Shown one piece after another: positions 44,875 through 53,401 of a stretch of DNA of 64,000 nt; within the stretch, counting starts at the first letter, position 1, and every line of letters starts with the position of its first letter. A program made the position numbers and the translations under genes. Location of the stretch: contig NZ_BMGS01000010.1 of the NCBI RefSeq assembly GCF_014640315.1, positions 62,001 through 126,000 on the forward strand, read 5' to 3'. Source of the stretch: Hymenobacter glacieicola. GTDB lineage: Bacteria; Bacteroidota; Bacteroidia; Cytophagales; Hymenobacteraceae. The notes under the pieces are model-generated. The model was given only the letters and a program-made list of their open reading frames with translations, searched no databases and was not told the origin of the DNA.

Positions 44875-46143
44875 ATGAACCTCTCCTTTGTTTCGTGCCA
44901 GCAGGCCCCTGTGCGGCTGCTACTTTCCGCCGCTGCTACCCTGGCATTACTGCTAAGCGGCTGCAATTCCAGCCCGGATACTTCCGCCGCCCAGTCTGCC
45001 ACTGCCAAGGCGCCCGTAGCGGCCAGTGGCGCCCAACTCACCGACTCGCCGGGCACTTGGTACTGGCAATACCGGAGCGTGCTGCCGGGCTCTCCTGACA
45101 GCATCACTCTGCACCTACAGTGCTTGCCTGAGGGCCTGGGAGAAGCCTCGCCGGGGCGGCTTGTCGGCTTTTATACTGCCGCCGATGGACACCCGTATGA
45201 AGTGATGGGGAACCTGTCGGCCGGCACTGATAGCCTCATTCTGCGGGATGTACGTACTGACGCAGTAGCGCAACAGCAGAATGGCCCGCGCTGGCTTCTT
45301 GCCCTGCACGGCTCCAACTTACTAGGCACCCGCGCTGGAAAAGCCATGGTGCTGCGCCGGGTACACGTGCCCGCAGGTATCGAGTTGGTTTCGCGCAGCT
45401 TCACAGCCACCGTGCCCGCCCGCCCCAATCATCCGCAGGACACTATAGCCGGTAGGGTAGGGCTGCACGCCTTGCTGCCCGCTGGTGAGGGTAGCAAGGC
45501 TACGCTGCAGGCCAACCTGCTGCGAACCTTGCGGGGCGACTCACTAGCTACCCGCCCGGCGCCTACCCTGGACGCATTTTGGAAAGAACAACTCAGCAGC
45601 TTCACCAAGGATTATCAGCAGGAAGCTGGCCCCATGCTAACCGAGTTGGACGAAGATACCAGCAGCTACCGCCCCCTTGCCACCCTACGCTACGAGCAGC
45701 AGACCAGCACCTACGTGCTCTGGAACGAGGGAAGTTTACTGAGCATCGGGTATTTCAACTATGACTATAGCGGTGGTGCCCATGGCAACTACGGCACCAC
45801 CGTTTGTAGCTACGATACCCGCACGGGCCGTGTCCTCCGCTACCCCGATATTTTTCGCGCCGGTTCCGAGGCCCAACTCGAGCAGCTACTGGGACGTTAC
45901 GCACGCCCGGTTCTGGGCCTGCAACCCGAGCAGCCGCTTTCTGATGCGCTATTCGAAAATACGTTGCCAGTTACCCGCAACGTGTACCTAACCAGCGGGG
46001 GAGCTGTGTTCGTGTACTCGCCCTATGAAGTAGCTTCTTTTGCCCAAGGAGAAATCCGGGTGTTCGTGCCGGTGTCGGGGTTGCGGCCCCTGCTGAAGCC
46101 AGATTTACCACTTGCCGGTGGAGCAGAGGTGGTGCAGAAATGA
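44875..46143 (+). CDS. lipoprotein with DUF3298 (RsiV-like) domain
   Basis: A 422-residue protein with a lipobox (ALLLSGCNSS, lipid on C26). After a linker and a beta-rich middle, the C-terminal region has YFNYDYSGGAHGNYGTTVCSYDTRTGRVLRYPDIF, split around the conserved SGGAH, which marks DUF3298/DUF4163 proteins. In Bacillus, RsiV of this family binds lysozyme and holds an anti-sigma factor, but no sigma factor gene is adjacent here. The role in this organism is unknown. ATG at 44875 opens the lipoprotein signal. It is divergent from the hydrolase gene. Confidence 0.82.
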   Translation: MNLSFVSCQQAPVRLLLSAAATLALLLSGCNSSPDTSAAQSATAKAPVAASGAQLTDSPGTWYWQYRSVLPGSPDSITLHLQCLPEGLGEASPGRLVGFYTAADGHPYEVMGNLSAGTDSLILRDVRTDAVAQQQNGPRWLLALHGSNLLGTRAGKAMVLRRVHVPAGIELVSRSFTATVPARPNHPQDTIAGRVGLHALLPAGEGSKATLQANLLRTLRGDSLATRPAPTLDAFWKEQLSSFTKDYQQEAGPMLTELDEDTSSYRPLATLRYEQQTSTYVLWNEGSLLSIGYFNYDYSGGAHGNYGTTVCSYDTRTGRVLRYPDIFRAGSEAQLEQLLGRYARPVLGLQPEQPLSDALFENTLPVTRNVYLTSGGAVFVYSPYEVASFAQGEIRVFVPVSGLRPLLKPDLPLAGGAEVVQK

Positions 46144-46295
46144 ACGAAGCGCGGCTGCTTGGGCTTACAGAGGTGGCCCGGCCCTTCATGGCTGGCGAAA
46201 TCGACGAAGGTGGCCGCCTGGTTCTGGCAAACGGGCCAGCCTGGGCGGTGCAAAATCCCGCCTTTCCTACCCCAAACGCCAAAGAGGAAACCTGA
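46140..46295 (+). CDS. possible small protein coupled to the DUF3298 gene
   Basis: A 51-residue frame whose ATG overlaps the DUF3298 stop as ATGA, a classic coupling arrangement. It reads MNEARLLGLTEVARPFMAGE at the start and ends PNAKEET. No family is recognised. It stops just before the desaturase -7 box. It could be chance; only the ATGA overlap and normal codon use support it. Confidence 0.3.
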   Translation: MNEARLLGLTEVARPFMAGEIDEGGRLVLANGPAWAVQNPAFPTPNAKEET

Positions 46296-46300
46296 ACCGG

Positions 46301-46308
46301 TATCTTTG
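46301..46308 (+). promoter_or_regulatory. -7 box (TATCTTTG) of the desaturase gene
   Basis: Exact match to TAnnTTTG, 25 nt before the ATG. The -33 region has no clear TTTG. Confidence 0.5.
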
Positions 46309-46333
46309 TCTTAGTTCTTCTTGACCACCCCCT

Positions 46334-47398
46334 ATGCAAGCACCCAAATTCGCGGCTTCCCGCTCCTTTCATCAGGAGTTGAAGCGCCGCACCAACGCCT
46401 ATTTTGCCGAAGCCGGCAAATCAACCACGGGGGGTAAAGCCCTGTTCTTCAAAGCACTGCTGCTAACGGCCGCCTTTGTCGCCGTGTACCTGCACCTCGT
46501 GTTCTGGACGCCTACCGCTTGGGTGGGCGTGGCCGAATGTGCTCTGCTGGGATTTATTGGCGCTGCCATCGGCTTCAACGTCATGCACGATGGGGCCCAC
46601 GGCTCGTTCAGCAAGAAGAAGTGGATGAACCAGTTTGCCGCCTTTACCCTGAACGTGATGGGCGGCAACTCCTACATGTGGAATGCCAAGCACAACCTTA
46701 TCCACCACATGTACACCAACGTGGAAGGCGTGGACGATGACCTCGACGCCCAGCCCTGGCTGCGCCTGAGCCCGGAGCAGCCCCGCCGCAAGCTCCACCG
46801 CTTCCAGCACCTGTACTTCTGGTTTTTCTACGCTCTGCTGTTCATCGCCTGGATTTTCTACATGGACTACCAGAAGTATTTCCGCGGTAAAATCGGGGAG
46901 ATGCCCATCAAGAAGATGACGGCCTCCGACCAGGGCGTATTCTGGGGTTTTAAAGTGCTGCACCTCGGCCTGTTCGTGGCCCTGCCCATTTATATGGTTG
47001 GTGTAGTAAGCTGGTTGGTCGGTTTCCTGGTGTTCATGGCCGTAGCCGGCTTCACGCTAAGCATTGTGTTCCAGTTGGCCCACACCGTGGAGCACACCAG
47101 CTTCGTGGTGCCTCACGAAACCACCCGCAAGATTGAGGACGAGTGGGCCATCCACCAGATTAAAACCACCGCCAACTTCGCTACCGATAACAAGCTCATT
47201 AGCTGGCTGGTAGGCGGCCTGAACTTCCAGGTCGAGCACCACCTCTTCCCCAACATCTCCCACGTGCACTACCCCGCCCTGAACAAAATCATCCGCCAGA
47301 TGTGCGCGGAGTTCGGCGTGGAGTACAACGAGTACCCCAAGATGCGCTACGCCGTAGCTTCGCACGTAGCCCACTTGCGCGAGTTGGGGCGGGCATAG
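46334..47398 (+). CDS. membrane fatty acid desaturase (acyl-CoA / linoleoyl type)
   Basis: Introduces a double bond into a membrane fatty acid using a di-iron centre. The 354-residue protein has the three histidine boxes HDGAH (residues 85-89), HNLIHH (120-125) and QVEHHLFP near the C-terminus, with HTVEHTS in between, and four helices in two pairs. This is the DesA/front-end-like group common in Bacteroidota. It is monocistronic, with its own -7 box and a strong 25-bp hairpin after it. Confidence 0.92.
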   Translation: MQAPKFAASRSFHQELKRRTNAYFAEAGKSTTGGKALFFKALLLTAAFVAVYLHLVFWTPTAWVGVAECALLGFIGAAIGFNVMHDGAHGSFSKKKWMNQFAAFTLNVMGGNSYMWNAKHNLIHHMYTNVEGVDDDLDAQPWLRLSPEQPRRKLHRFQHLYFWFFYALLFIAWIFYMDYQKYFRGKIGEMPIKKMTASDQGVFWGFKVLHLGLFVALPIYMVGVVSWLVGFLVFMAVAGFTLSIVFQLAHTVEHTSFVVPHETTRKIEDEWAIHQIKTTANFATDNKLISWLVGGLNFQVEHHLFPNISHVHYPALNKIIRQMCAEFGVEYNEYPKMRYAVASHVAHLRELGRA

Positions 47399-47408
47399 AA
47401 TAAACAAG

Positions 47409-47466
47409 CTACTGCAACGAAAGAGGGACTGCCGCAAATGTGGCAGTCCCTCTTTCGTTGCAGTAG
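47409..47466. terminator. perfect 25-bp hairpin after the desaturase gene
   Basis: Arms 47409-47433 and 47442-47466 are perfectly complementary around an 8-nt loop (GAAAGAGGGACTGCC core). It starts 11 nt after the stop codon. It is much longer than a usual terminator and lacks a clean T-run on the plus strand. Confidence 0.7.
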
Positions 47467-47488
47467 GCAGCCACTATTTTTAGAATCG

Positions 47489-47934
47489 ATGGAAAAGACA
47501 GAATTGGTACTTGAATTTGCTATCCAAGAGTATCCGGACGAAAGCCAACGGAATTATTGGGTAGATTACCTAGAAGGAGAATTGACAATCAGGATTAACG
47601 GCCGCATATTTTTTCATGAGTCAAATATGTTGTTGGCCGAGTTTGGGCTGGCGCTGAGAAAGTGGCTTGGTGCGGTGGCTGAATTAGGCCTGGGGTGCCC
47701 ATGCACTACTTTACCAGGGATCATGACGAGCAAGAAGGAGCAATCCTAGCGTTAGAGCCGGCGGGCAGTAACCGTTACCGGATTCACTCCATCTGGCAAG
47801 CATTTAGCTGTCATGCGTGCATTGATGAATAGGAACTGATGGCGGCTGCTACACTATTTATGGAGAAATTAGACCGAGAGTTAGGCAGAGAAAGACTGCT
47901 TGGCCTGTCTGGCAAGTTGCGAGGAACAGAATAA
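47489..47934 (+). pseudogene. decayed gene with a frameshift and a nonsense codon
   Basis: The first part reads MEKTELVLEFAIQEYPDESQ and NYWVDYLEGELTIRINGRIFFHES, clearly protein-like. The frame then drifts at about 47683-47700 to LGLGCPCTTLPG and stops at 47749. In the next frame, MHYFTRDHDEQEGAILALEP and SNRYRIHSIWQAFSCHACIDE follow from 47701 to TAG at 47830. After that TAG, the same frame continues ELMAAATLFMEKLDRELG to TAA at 47934. One indel plus one nonsense change would restore a protein of about 147 residues. The family is not recognised with confidence. Sequencing error cannot be excluded for the indel, but the extra TAG argues for real decay. Confidence 0.65.
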
Positions 47935-47986
47935 AGTAGATGGGTAATAACGCTCTATAGCTGTAGCAAATAGCCCCTAAACTCCG

Positions 47987-47994
47987 TATCTTTG
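47987..47994 (+). promoter_or_regulatory. -7 box (TATCTTTG) of rpsA
   Basis: Exact TAnnTTTG match, 113 nt before the ATG, giving a leader of about 105 nt. The leader is GC-rich and may be used for feedback control of S1, which is inference. Confidence 0.5.
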
Positions 47995-48106
47995 CCGCCC
48001 CGCCAGGGTGGCGAGGCCGGCGTAATTGCGCTGTGTATCAAACAAAAACGCGTTCCGGAGGCGGGCCCTGCGCCGGACGTGTACACGAGGGCCACTGCAT
48101 CATATC

Positions 48107-49933
48107 ATGGCAGAAGTAGTAGACAACTTCGACTGGGACAACGTTGGAGCCAACAGCTTCGGTGGCAACTACTCCGCTGAGCAGCGCGCTGAGATGGAGC
48201 AGATGTACAGCGAAACGCTGACCACTGTTCAGGAAGAAGAAGTAATCAAAGGCACCGTGGTGGGCATCACTGACCGCGACGTAATCCTGAACATCGGCTT
48301 CAAATCCGATGGTCTGGTGCCCCTCTCCGAATTCCGCGACCTGCCCGAGCTAAAAGTAGGCGACGAGGTTGAGGTGTTCATTGAGGACCAGGAAGACCAG
48401 AACGGTCAGCTGATCCTGAGCCGCAAGAAGGCTAAGATCAAGCAGGCTTGGAAAGCTATTTACGACGCGCTGGAGAACGACACCGTTCTGGAAGGGGTAG
48501 TAAAGCGCCGCACCAAAGGTGGTCTGATCATGGATCTGGACGGCGTTGAAGCCTTCCTGCCCGGCTCGCAGATTGACGTGAAGCCCATCCGTGACTTCGA
48601 CATCTATGTTGGTCGTCGCATGGAAGTGAAAGTGGTGAAAATCAACGCCGCTTTCGACAACGTGGTAGTTTCGCACAAAGTCCTGATCGAGAAAGACCTC
48701 GAGAAGCAGCGCGAAGCCATCCTCAACAACCTGGAAAAAGGCCAGATCCTCGAGGGCGTTATCAAGAACATGACCAACTTCGGCGTGTTCATCGACCTGG
48801 GTGGCGTCGACGGTCTGCTGCACATCACCGACATCTCGTGGGGCCGTATCGCTCACCCGAGCGAAGTGCTGCAGCTCGACCAGAAGCTGAACATCGTCGT
48901 GCTGGACTTCGACGAAGCCAAGAAGCGTATCAGCCTGGGCCTGAAGCAGCTGACCCCGCACCCATGGGATTCGCTGCCCGCCGACATGGGCGTAGGCTCG
49001 AAAGTGAAAGGCCGCATCGTGAACGTAGCCGACTACGGCGCGTTCATGGAAATCATCCCCGGCGTAGAAGGCCTGATCCACGTTTCAGAAATGAGCTGGA
49101 GCCAGCACCTGCGTAACCCGCAGGACTTCATCAAGCAGGGCGACGTAGTAGAGGCGCAGATCCTGACCCTCGACCGCGAAGACCGCAAGATGAGCCTGGG
49201 CATCAAGCAACTGAGCGAAGATCCCTGGACCCGCGGCGACTTCGCTACGAAGTACGCCGTAGGTACCAACCACAACGGTCTGGTGCGCAACCTGACCAAT
49301 TTCGGCCTGTTCGTTGAGCTGGAAGAAGGTGTAGACGGCCTCGTGCACGTTTCGGACCTGTCGTGGACCAAGAAGATCAAGCATCCTTCGGAAGTAGTGA
49401 AGGTGGGCGACCGTCTGGACGTGGTAGTTCTGGAACTGGACGTAGCTAACCGTCGTCTGGCCCTGGGCCACAAGCAGCTGGAAGAAAACCCCTGGGATAC
49501 GTTCCAGACGGTATTCACCCCCGGCTCGGTGCACAAGGCTACCATCACCGAGAAAAACGACCGTGGTGCGGTTCTCGAGTTGCCTTACGGCATCGAAGGC
49601 TTCGCCTACCCCAAGTCGCTGGTGAAGGAAGACAACAGCAACGCTGAAAACGGCGAAACCCTGGACTTCCGCGTGGTGGAGTTCTCGAAGGATGACCGTC
49701 GCATCGTGCTGTCGCACACCGCGGTGTTCAACCAGGCGCAGGAAGAAGATTCCCGCGCTTCGAAGTTCACCAAGAAGAAGCCTGCTACGGGTGCCGCTGC
49801 CGGCGCTCAAGGCGAAGGCAAACTGAGCGACCTGAAGAAGCCCGCCACGGCTGAGAAGTCGACCCTCGGTGACCTGGATGCCCTGTCCGCTCTGCGCGAC
49901 AAGATGCTGGGCAACGAGCAAGGCGGCGAGTAA
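48107..49933 (+). CDS. rpsA: 30S ribosomal protein S1
   Basis: Helps mRNA bind and unfold on the 30S subunit. The 608-residue protein has six S1 RNA-binding repeats; the recognisable ends are VILNIGFKSDGLVPLSEF, GLIMDLDGVEAFLPGSQID, GVFIDLGGVDGLLHITDISW, GAFMEIIPGVEGLIHVSEM, GLFVELEEGVDGLVHVSDL and AVLELPYGIEGFAYPKSL. The N-terminal 60 residues are acidic and the tail is Lys/Ala-rich. ATG at 48107 gives MAEVVDNFDWDNVG, the usual start. It is monocistronic and followed by a terminator. In Bacteroidota S1 takes on extra weight because Shine-Dalgarno pairing is weak. Confidence 0.96.
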   Translation: MAEVVDNFDWDNVGANSFGGNYSAEQRAEMEQMYSETLTTVQEEEVIKGTVVGITDRDVILNIGFKSDGLVPLSEFRDLPELKVGDEVEVFIEDQEDQNGQLILSRKKAKIKQAWKAIYDALENDTVLEGVVKRRTKGGLIMDLDGVEAFLPGSQIDVKPIRDFDIYVGRRMEVKVVKINAAFDNVVVSHKVLIEKDLEKQREAILNNLEKGQILEGVIKNMTNFGVFIDLGGVDGLLHITDISWGRIAHPSEVLQLDQKLNIVVLDFDEAKKRISLGLKQLTPHPWDSLPADMGVGSKVKGRIVNVADYGAFMEIIPGVEGLIHVSEMSWSQHLRNPQDFIKQGDVVEAQILTLDREDRKMSLGIKQLSEDPWTRGDFATKYAVGTNHNGLVRNLTNFGLFVELEEGVDGLVHVSDLSWTKKIKHPSEVVKVGDRLDVVVLELDVANRRLALGHKQLEENPWDTFQTVFTPGSVHKATITEKNDRGAVLELPYGIEGFAYPKSLVKEDNSNAENGETLDFRVVEFSKDDRRIVLSHTAVFNQAQEEDSRASKFTKKKPATGAAAGAQGEGKLSDLKKPATAEKSTLGDLDALSALRDKMLGNEQGGE

Positions 49934-49962
49934 TTTCGCTGGTCAATTAGCTTGTAAACAAG

Positions 49963-49991
49963 AGGCCCCGAAGCAATTCGGGGCCTTTTTT
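49963..49991 (+). terminator. terminator after rpsA
   Basis: A 10-bp stem (49963-49972 with 49977-49986) with a GCAA tetraloop, followed by TTTTTG. Confidence 0.92.
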
Positions 49992-50177
49992 GTTGCCGTA
50001 GCAGGTTACCACTCCGCCTGAGGGAGAACAAGCAGGTTGGCGCATTGCTTATCACTTCCAATGCCTACTACCCTGTAAGGAGTATGGCTATTTTTGCAGG
50101 CAAAAGAAGAGGCCATAAAATTTCCTGCACTAATCCAGTTACTTACCTGGGTTGCCAGCGAAAAAACGCTAGTCAGC

Positions 50178-50208
50178 TTGGCAGAAGTCGGATTAAGGCG
50201 TATGTTTG
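50178..50208 (+). promoter_or_regulatory. promoter of tRNA-Cys
   Basis: TTG at 50178-50180 and TATGTTTG at 50201-50208 (exact TAnnTTTG) are 20 nt apart, and the tRNA starts 17 nt after the -7 box. A second exact box, TATTTTTG, lies upstream at 50089-50096. Confidence 0.6.
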
Positions 50209-50224
50209 CATCCTCAAAACCACT

Positions 50225-50295
50225 GGTGACGTGACCGAGTGGCTAGGTAGAGGTCTGCAAAACCTCCTACAGCGGTTCGAATCCGCTCGTCACCT
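50225..50295 (+). tRNA. tRNA-Cys (anticodon GCA)
   Basis: 71 nt. The acceptor stem GGTGACG/CGTCACC pairs fully, the anticodon stem is GAGGT/ACCTC with loop CTGCAAA (anticodon GCA), and the T-arm has GGTTCGAATCC. The discriminator base is T, as expected for cysteine tRNA. CCA is not encoded. A terminator follows at 50325-50355. Confidence 0.95.
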
Positions 50296-50324
50296 CTTTT
50301 TCCCTGTTTTCAGAGTGCCTAGTG

Positions 50325-50355
50325 CCCCGGTCGATTAGCCCCGACCGGGGTTTTT
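50325..50355 (+). terminator. terminator after tRNA-Cys
   Basis: CCCCGGTCG (50325-50333) pairs with CGACCGGGG (50342-50350) and runs into TTTTT. Confidence 0.88.
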
Positions 50356-50575
50356 GCATTTAACGGTCTTACGGTAAGCATTGGTCCGCTACAAGACAAG
50401 CTCAATATCACTCAGCAAAGAAAAGGGAGCTTATCAGAAATTAATATATCGGTAAATGCTGCTGCTGCGCGGATTATTGGCTTAGCACGCCAAAAATGAT
50501 TACAACGGCATTATCCCTACATTTCATTCCCGCGTAGAGAAGCGTACATCCTTATTCCCTTTTCATCTTTTCCCC

Positions 50576-53200
50576 ATGAAGATTATTGACCTCCGCACAA
50601 TGCGCGGCCCCAGCTACTGGTCTGTTAAACATCACAAGCTGATTGTGATGAAAGTGGACCTGCAGGATCTGGCCGATACGTGGTCGAACAGCGTGCCGGC
50701 CCTGGCTGAGCAGCTGCCGAAGCTGTTGCCGGAACTGGCGCAACCGCAGACTGGCGACTTAGAAAAGTCGTCGACGAAAAACCCACCGCTTACCGAGGAG
50801 CAGCTTGCCGACGGCGAACCACTGAGCCACGTAATTCTGCAGGTGGCACTGGCATTGCAGCGCACGGCCGGTATGCCCGTAATCTGGGGTAAGTCGTACC
50901 CGGCTCACCAGGAAGGCGTCGATTTTGTGGTGTTCTGCTACCAGGAGGAGCGGGCAGGGCGCGTGGCCGCGGAGGCTGCCGTGCAACTAGTGGATGACCT
51001 GTGCCACGGACAGCCCGTCAACCTGAAGCCGATTATCGACGAGCTGCACGAAATCCGGGAAGAGGAGTTTTTTGGTCCCAGTACCTACAGCATTGTGGCC
51101 GAAGCGGCTTCGCGCAATATTCCCTACATCCAACTCAAGAACAGCAATATTATCCAGCTGGGTTACGGAGTAAACCAGAAGCGCATCTGGGCTACCACTA
51201 CCAGCTACACTTCCCACGCGGGCGTGGAGGTGGCGGGCAATAAAAACCGCACCAAGGCCATGCTAAAGGACGCGGGCGTGCCCGTGCCCTACGGTACCAC
51301 GGTGTACTCGGAGCAGGGCTTACGCGACGCGGTGGAAGAACTGGGCTTTCCCATCGTGACCAAGCCCTTGGATGGCAACCACGGCAAAGGCGCTACCATC
51401 CGCATCATGAACTGGGAGGACGCCGTGGAAGGATTGCAAGCGGCCCAGAAATACTCCCGGGCCGTTATTGTGGAGCAATTCGTCGAAGGTCACGACTACC
51501 GGCTGCTAGTAGTCAACGGCAAGCTGATTGCCGCCGCTAAACGTACTCCTGCGGCCGTAGTAGGCGACGGCGTCAGCACCATTCAGCAGCTGATTGATAA
51601 GATTAACGAGGACCCGCGCCGCGGCATCGGCCACGAGAAGGAGCTTACCAGCATCAAGGCCGACCAACACACGCTGGACATTCTGCGCGTGCAGGACTTA
51701 ACCATTGATTCGGTGCTACCCCCGGGCAAAGAACTCTACTTAAAGAGCACTGCCAACATCAGCACCGGCGGTACCGCTACGGACGTCACTGACTTGGTGC
51801 ACCCGTACAACGTGTTGCTGGCGGAACGAGTAGCCGGCATCATTGGCCTGGATATTTGTGGTATCGACCTGCTCACCTCCGACATTGCCATTCCGCTGAA
51901 TGAGACGCGCGGGGCCGTAATCGAGGTTAATGCGGCGCCTGGTTTCCGCATGCACATTGCGCCCACCGAGGGCCTGCCCCGCAACGTAGCCGCTCCGGTA
52001 GTAGACATGCTGTTTCCGGCCGGCAGCACGGCTCGGATTCCCATTTTTGCCGTTACTGGCACCAACGGAAAAACCACCACTACCCAATTGCTTTCCCACA
52101 TAGTAGCTTCCAAGGGCTACAAAGTAGGGCACACCACGACCAGCGGCATCTATATCCAGGGAGTGCAGCTGCAGAGCGGGGACTGCACCGGGGGCCAAAG
52201 TGCGGAGTTCGTTCTTAAAGACCCAACGGTGAACTTTGCCGTGCTGGAAACGGCTCGTGGCGGCATGCTTCGCTCCGGATTGGGCTTCCACACCTGCGAC
52301 GTGGCCATCGTAACCAACGTCGCGGCCGACCACCTGGGGATGCGCGACATTTATACGGTGGAAGAAATGGCAGCCGTGAAAGGGGTGCTGCCGCGCACCG
52401 TGCGCAAAAACGGCTGGGCCGTCCTTAACGCCGACGATGACCTGGTGTACGCCATGCGCGAAAAGCTGGAGTGCCGGGTGGCCCTGTTCAGCATGAACGA
52501 GCACAGCCCCCGCATTCGGGAGCACGCGGAAAGCGGCGGATTGGCCGCCGTGTACGAGGAAGGTTACATCACCATTTACAAGAACAGCTACAAGCTGCGC
52601 ATCGACCGGGCTTCGGAGTTTCCCATCACGTTTGGGGGTAGGGCCACGTTCAACATCGAAAACGCGTTGGCGGCCGCTCTGGCGTGCTATTGCTACGGCT
52701 TCGATAAAGACGATATTAAGCAGGCGCTGCGCACGTTTGTGCCCTCGGCCGCCAAAACGCCGGGCCGCATGAACGTGTACAAGTTTCCCACTTTCGAGGT
52801 GATTGTGGACTACGCCCACAACACGCACGGCATCGAGAAATTTGCCGAGTTTCTGAATGCTACGGAGGCCACCCGCAAGGTAGGAGTGGTGTCGGGCCTG
52901 GGCGACCGGCGCGACGAGGACACGCTGAGCTTTGCCCGGGTAGCCGGTCGTATTTTCGATGAGGTGGTGTTGCGGCAGGACCGGGACTTGCGTGGTAAAA
53001 CCGCCGAGGAGCTGCACGAAATCATGACCCGCGGCCTGCGCCTGGACAACCCGGAGCTGCCGATTACCTATATCGAAAACGAAATGGATGCCATTGACCA
53101 CGTGCTCAACACGGCCCAACCCGGCTCGGTAGTCGTGCTGTTCACGGAAAACATCAAGGCCACGCTCAAGAAGCTGGACGACCTCGAATCACGGATTTAG
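50576..53200 (+). CDS. cphA: cyanophycin synthetase
   Basis: Makes cyanophycin, a poly-aspartate backbone with arginine side chains that stores nitrogen. The 874-residue protein has an N-terminal domain (1-160) and an ATP-grasp domain (about 220-480, with GNKNRTKAMLKDAGVPVPYG, KPLDGNHGKGATI and VEVNAAPGFRMH). A Mur-ligase-like domain follows, with P-loop GTNGKTTTT starting at residue 495, LETARGGMLRSGLGF and VIVDYAHNTHG. Length and motif order are normal. No cyanophycinase or isoaspartyl dipeptidase gene is adjacent. The last codons and the TAG stop (53198-53200) lie inside a repeat arm. Confidence 0.94.
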   Translation: MKIIDLRTMRGPSYWSVKHHKLIVMKVDLQDLADTWSNSVPALAEQLPKLLPELAQPQTGDLEKSSTKNPPLTEEQLADGEPLSHVILQVALALQRTAGMPVIWGKSYPAHQEGVDFVVFCYQEERAGRVAAEAAVQLVDDLCHGQPVNLKPIIDELHEIREEEFFGPSTYSIVAEAASRNIPYIQLKNSNIIQLGYGVNQKRIWATTTSYTSHAGVEVAGNKNRTKAMLKDAGVPVPYGTTVYSEQGLRDAVEELGFPIVTKPLDGNHGKGATIRIMNWEDAVEGLQAAQKYSRAVIVEQFVEGHDYRLLVVNGKLIAAAKRTPAAVVGDGVSTIQQLIDKINEDPRRGIGHEKELTSIKADQHTLDILRVQDLTIDSVLPPGKELYLKSTANISTGGTATDVTDLVHPYNVLLAERVAGIIGLDICGIDLLTSDIAIPLNETRGAVIEVNAAPGFRMHIAPTEGLPRNVAAPVVDMLFPAGSTARIPIFAVTGTNGKTTTTQLLSHIVASKGYKVGHTTTSGIYIQGVQLQSGDCTGGQSAEFVLKDPTVNFAVLETARGGMLRSGLGFHTCDVAIVTNVAADHLGMRDIYTVEEMAAVKGVLPRTVRKNGWAVLNADDDLVYAMREKLECRVALFSMNEHSPRIREHAESGGLAAVYEEGYITIYKNSYKLRIDRASEFPITFGGRATFNIENALAAALACYCYGFDKDDIKQALRTFVPSAAKTPGRMNVYKFPTFEVIVDYAHNTHGIEKFAEFLNATEATRKVGVVSGLGDRRDEDTLSFARVAGRIFDEVVLRQDRDLRGKTAEELHEIMTRGLRLDNPELPITYIENEMDAIDHVLNTAQPGSVVVLFTENIKATLKKLDDLESRI

Positions 53201-53401
53201 ACGGATTTTTCGGATTACACGGATTCGTTGTGATGAGGTAAGCGTGAGCGGGGAACTGCTGACCGACCACCGCTGGCAACAAAAAAGGACAACCCAGGTG
53301 GGTTGTCCTTTTTTGTTACTCGGTTAAAGCGAATGTCTCGGATACACCCAGACAACCGAACAAATCCGTGTAATCCGAGAAATCCGTCTAAATCCGTGAT
53401 T
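53187..53401. repeat. intergenic inverted repeat, CGGATTT family (copy 1) with nested terminator
   Basis: Arms of 39 nt at 53187-53225 and 53363-53401 differ at one position and consist of CGGATTT-type units (ACGGATTTAGACGGATTT). The left arm holds the cphA TAG and encodes the end of CphA (SRI); the right arm runs into the TAA of the convergent coiled-coil gene. A separate 18-bp terminator lies inside at 53278-53317. Confidence 0.9.
53278..53317. terminator. bidirectional terminator nested in the CGGATTT repeat
   Basis: A perfect 18-bp stem (53278-53295 with 53300-53317) around AGGT, with A-run and T-run flanks, able to end both convergent transcripts. Confidence 0.92.

Noticed and set aside
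50045..50338. 97-residue plus-strand frame across the tRNA-Cys gene
   Set aside because: It runs through the tRNA and promoter boxes; no protein features.
51740..53119. 459-residue minus-strand frame inside cphA
   Set aside because: Antisense shadow of the ATP-grasp and Mur-ligase domains; no recognisable motif.
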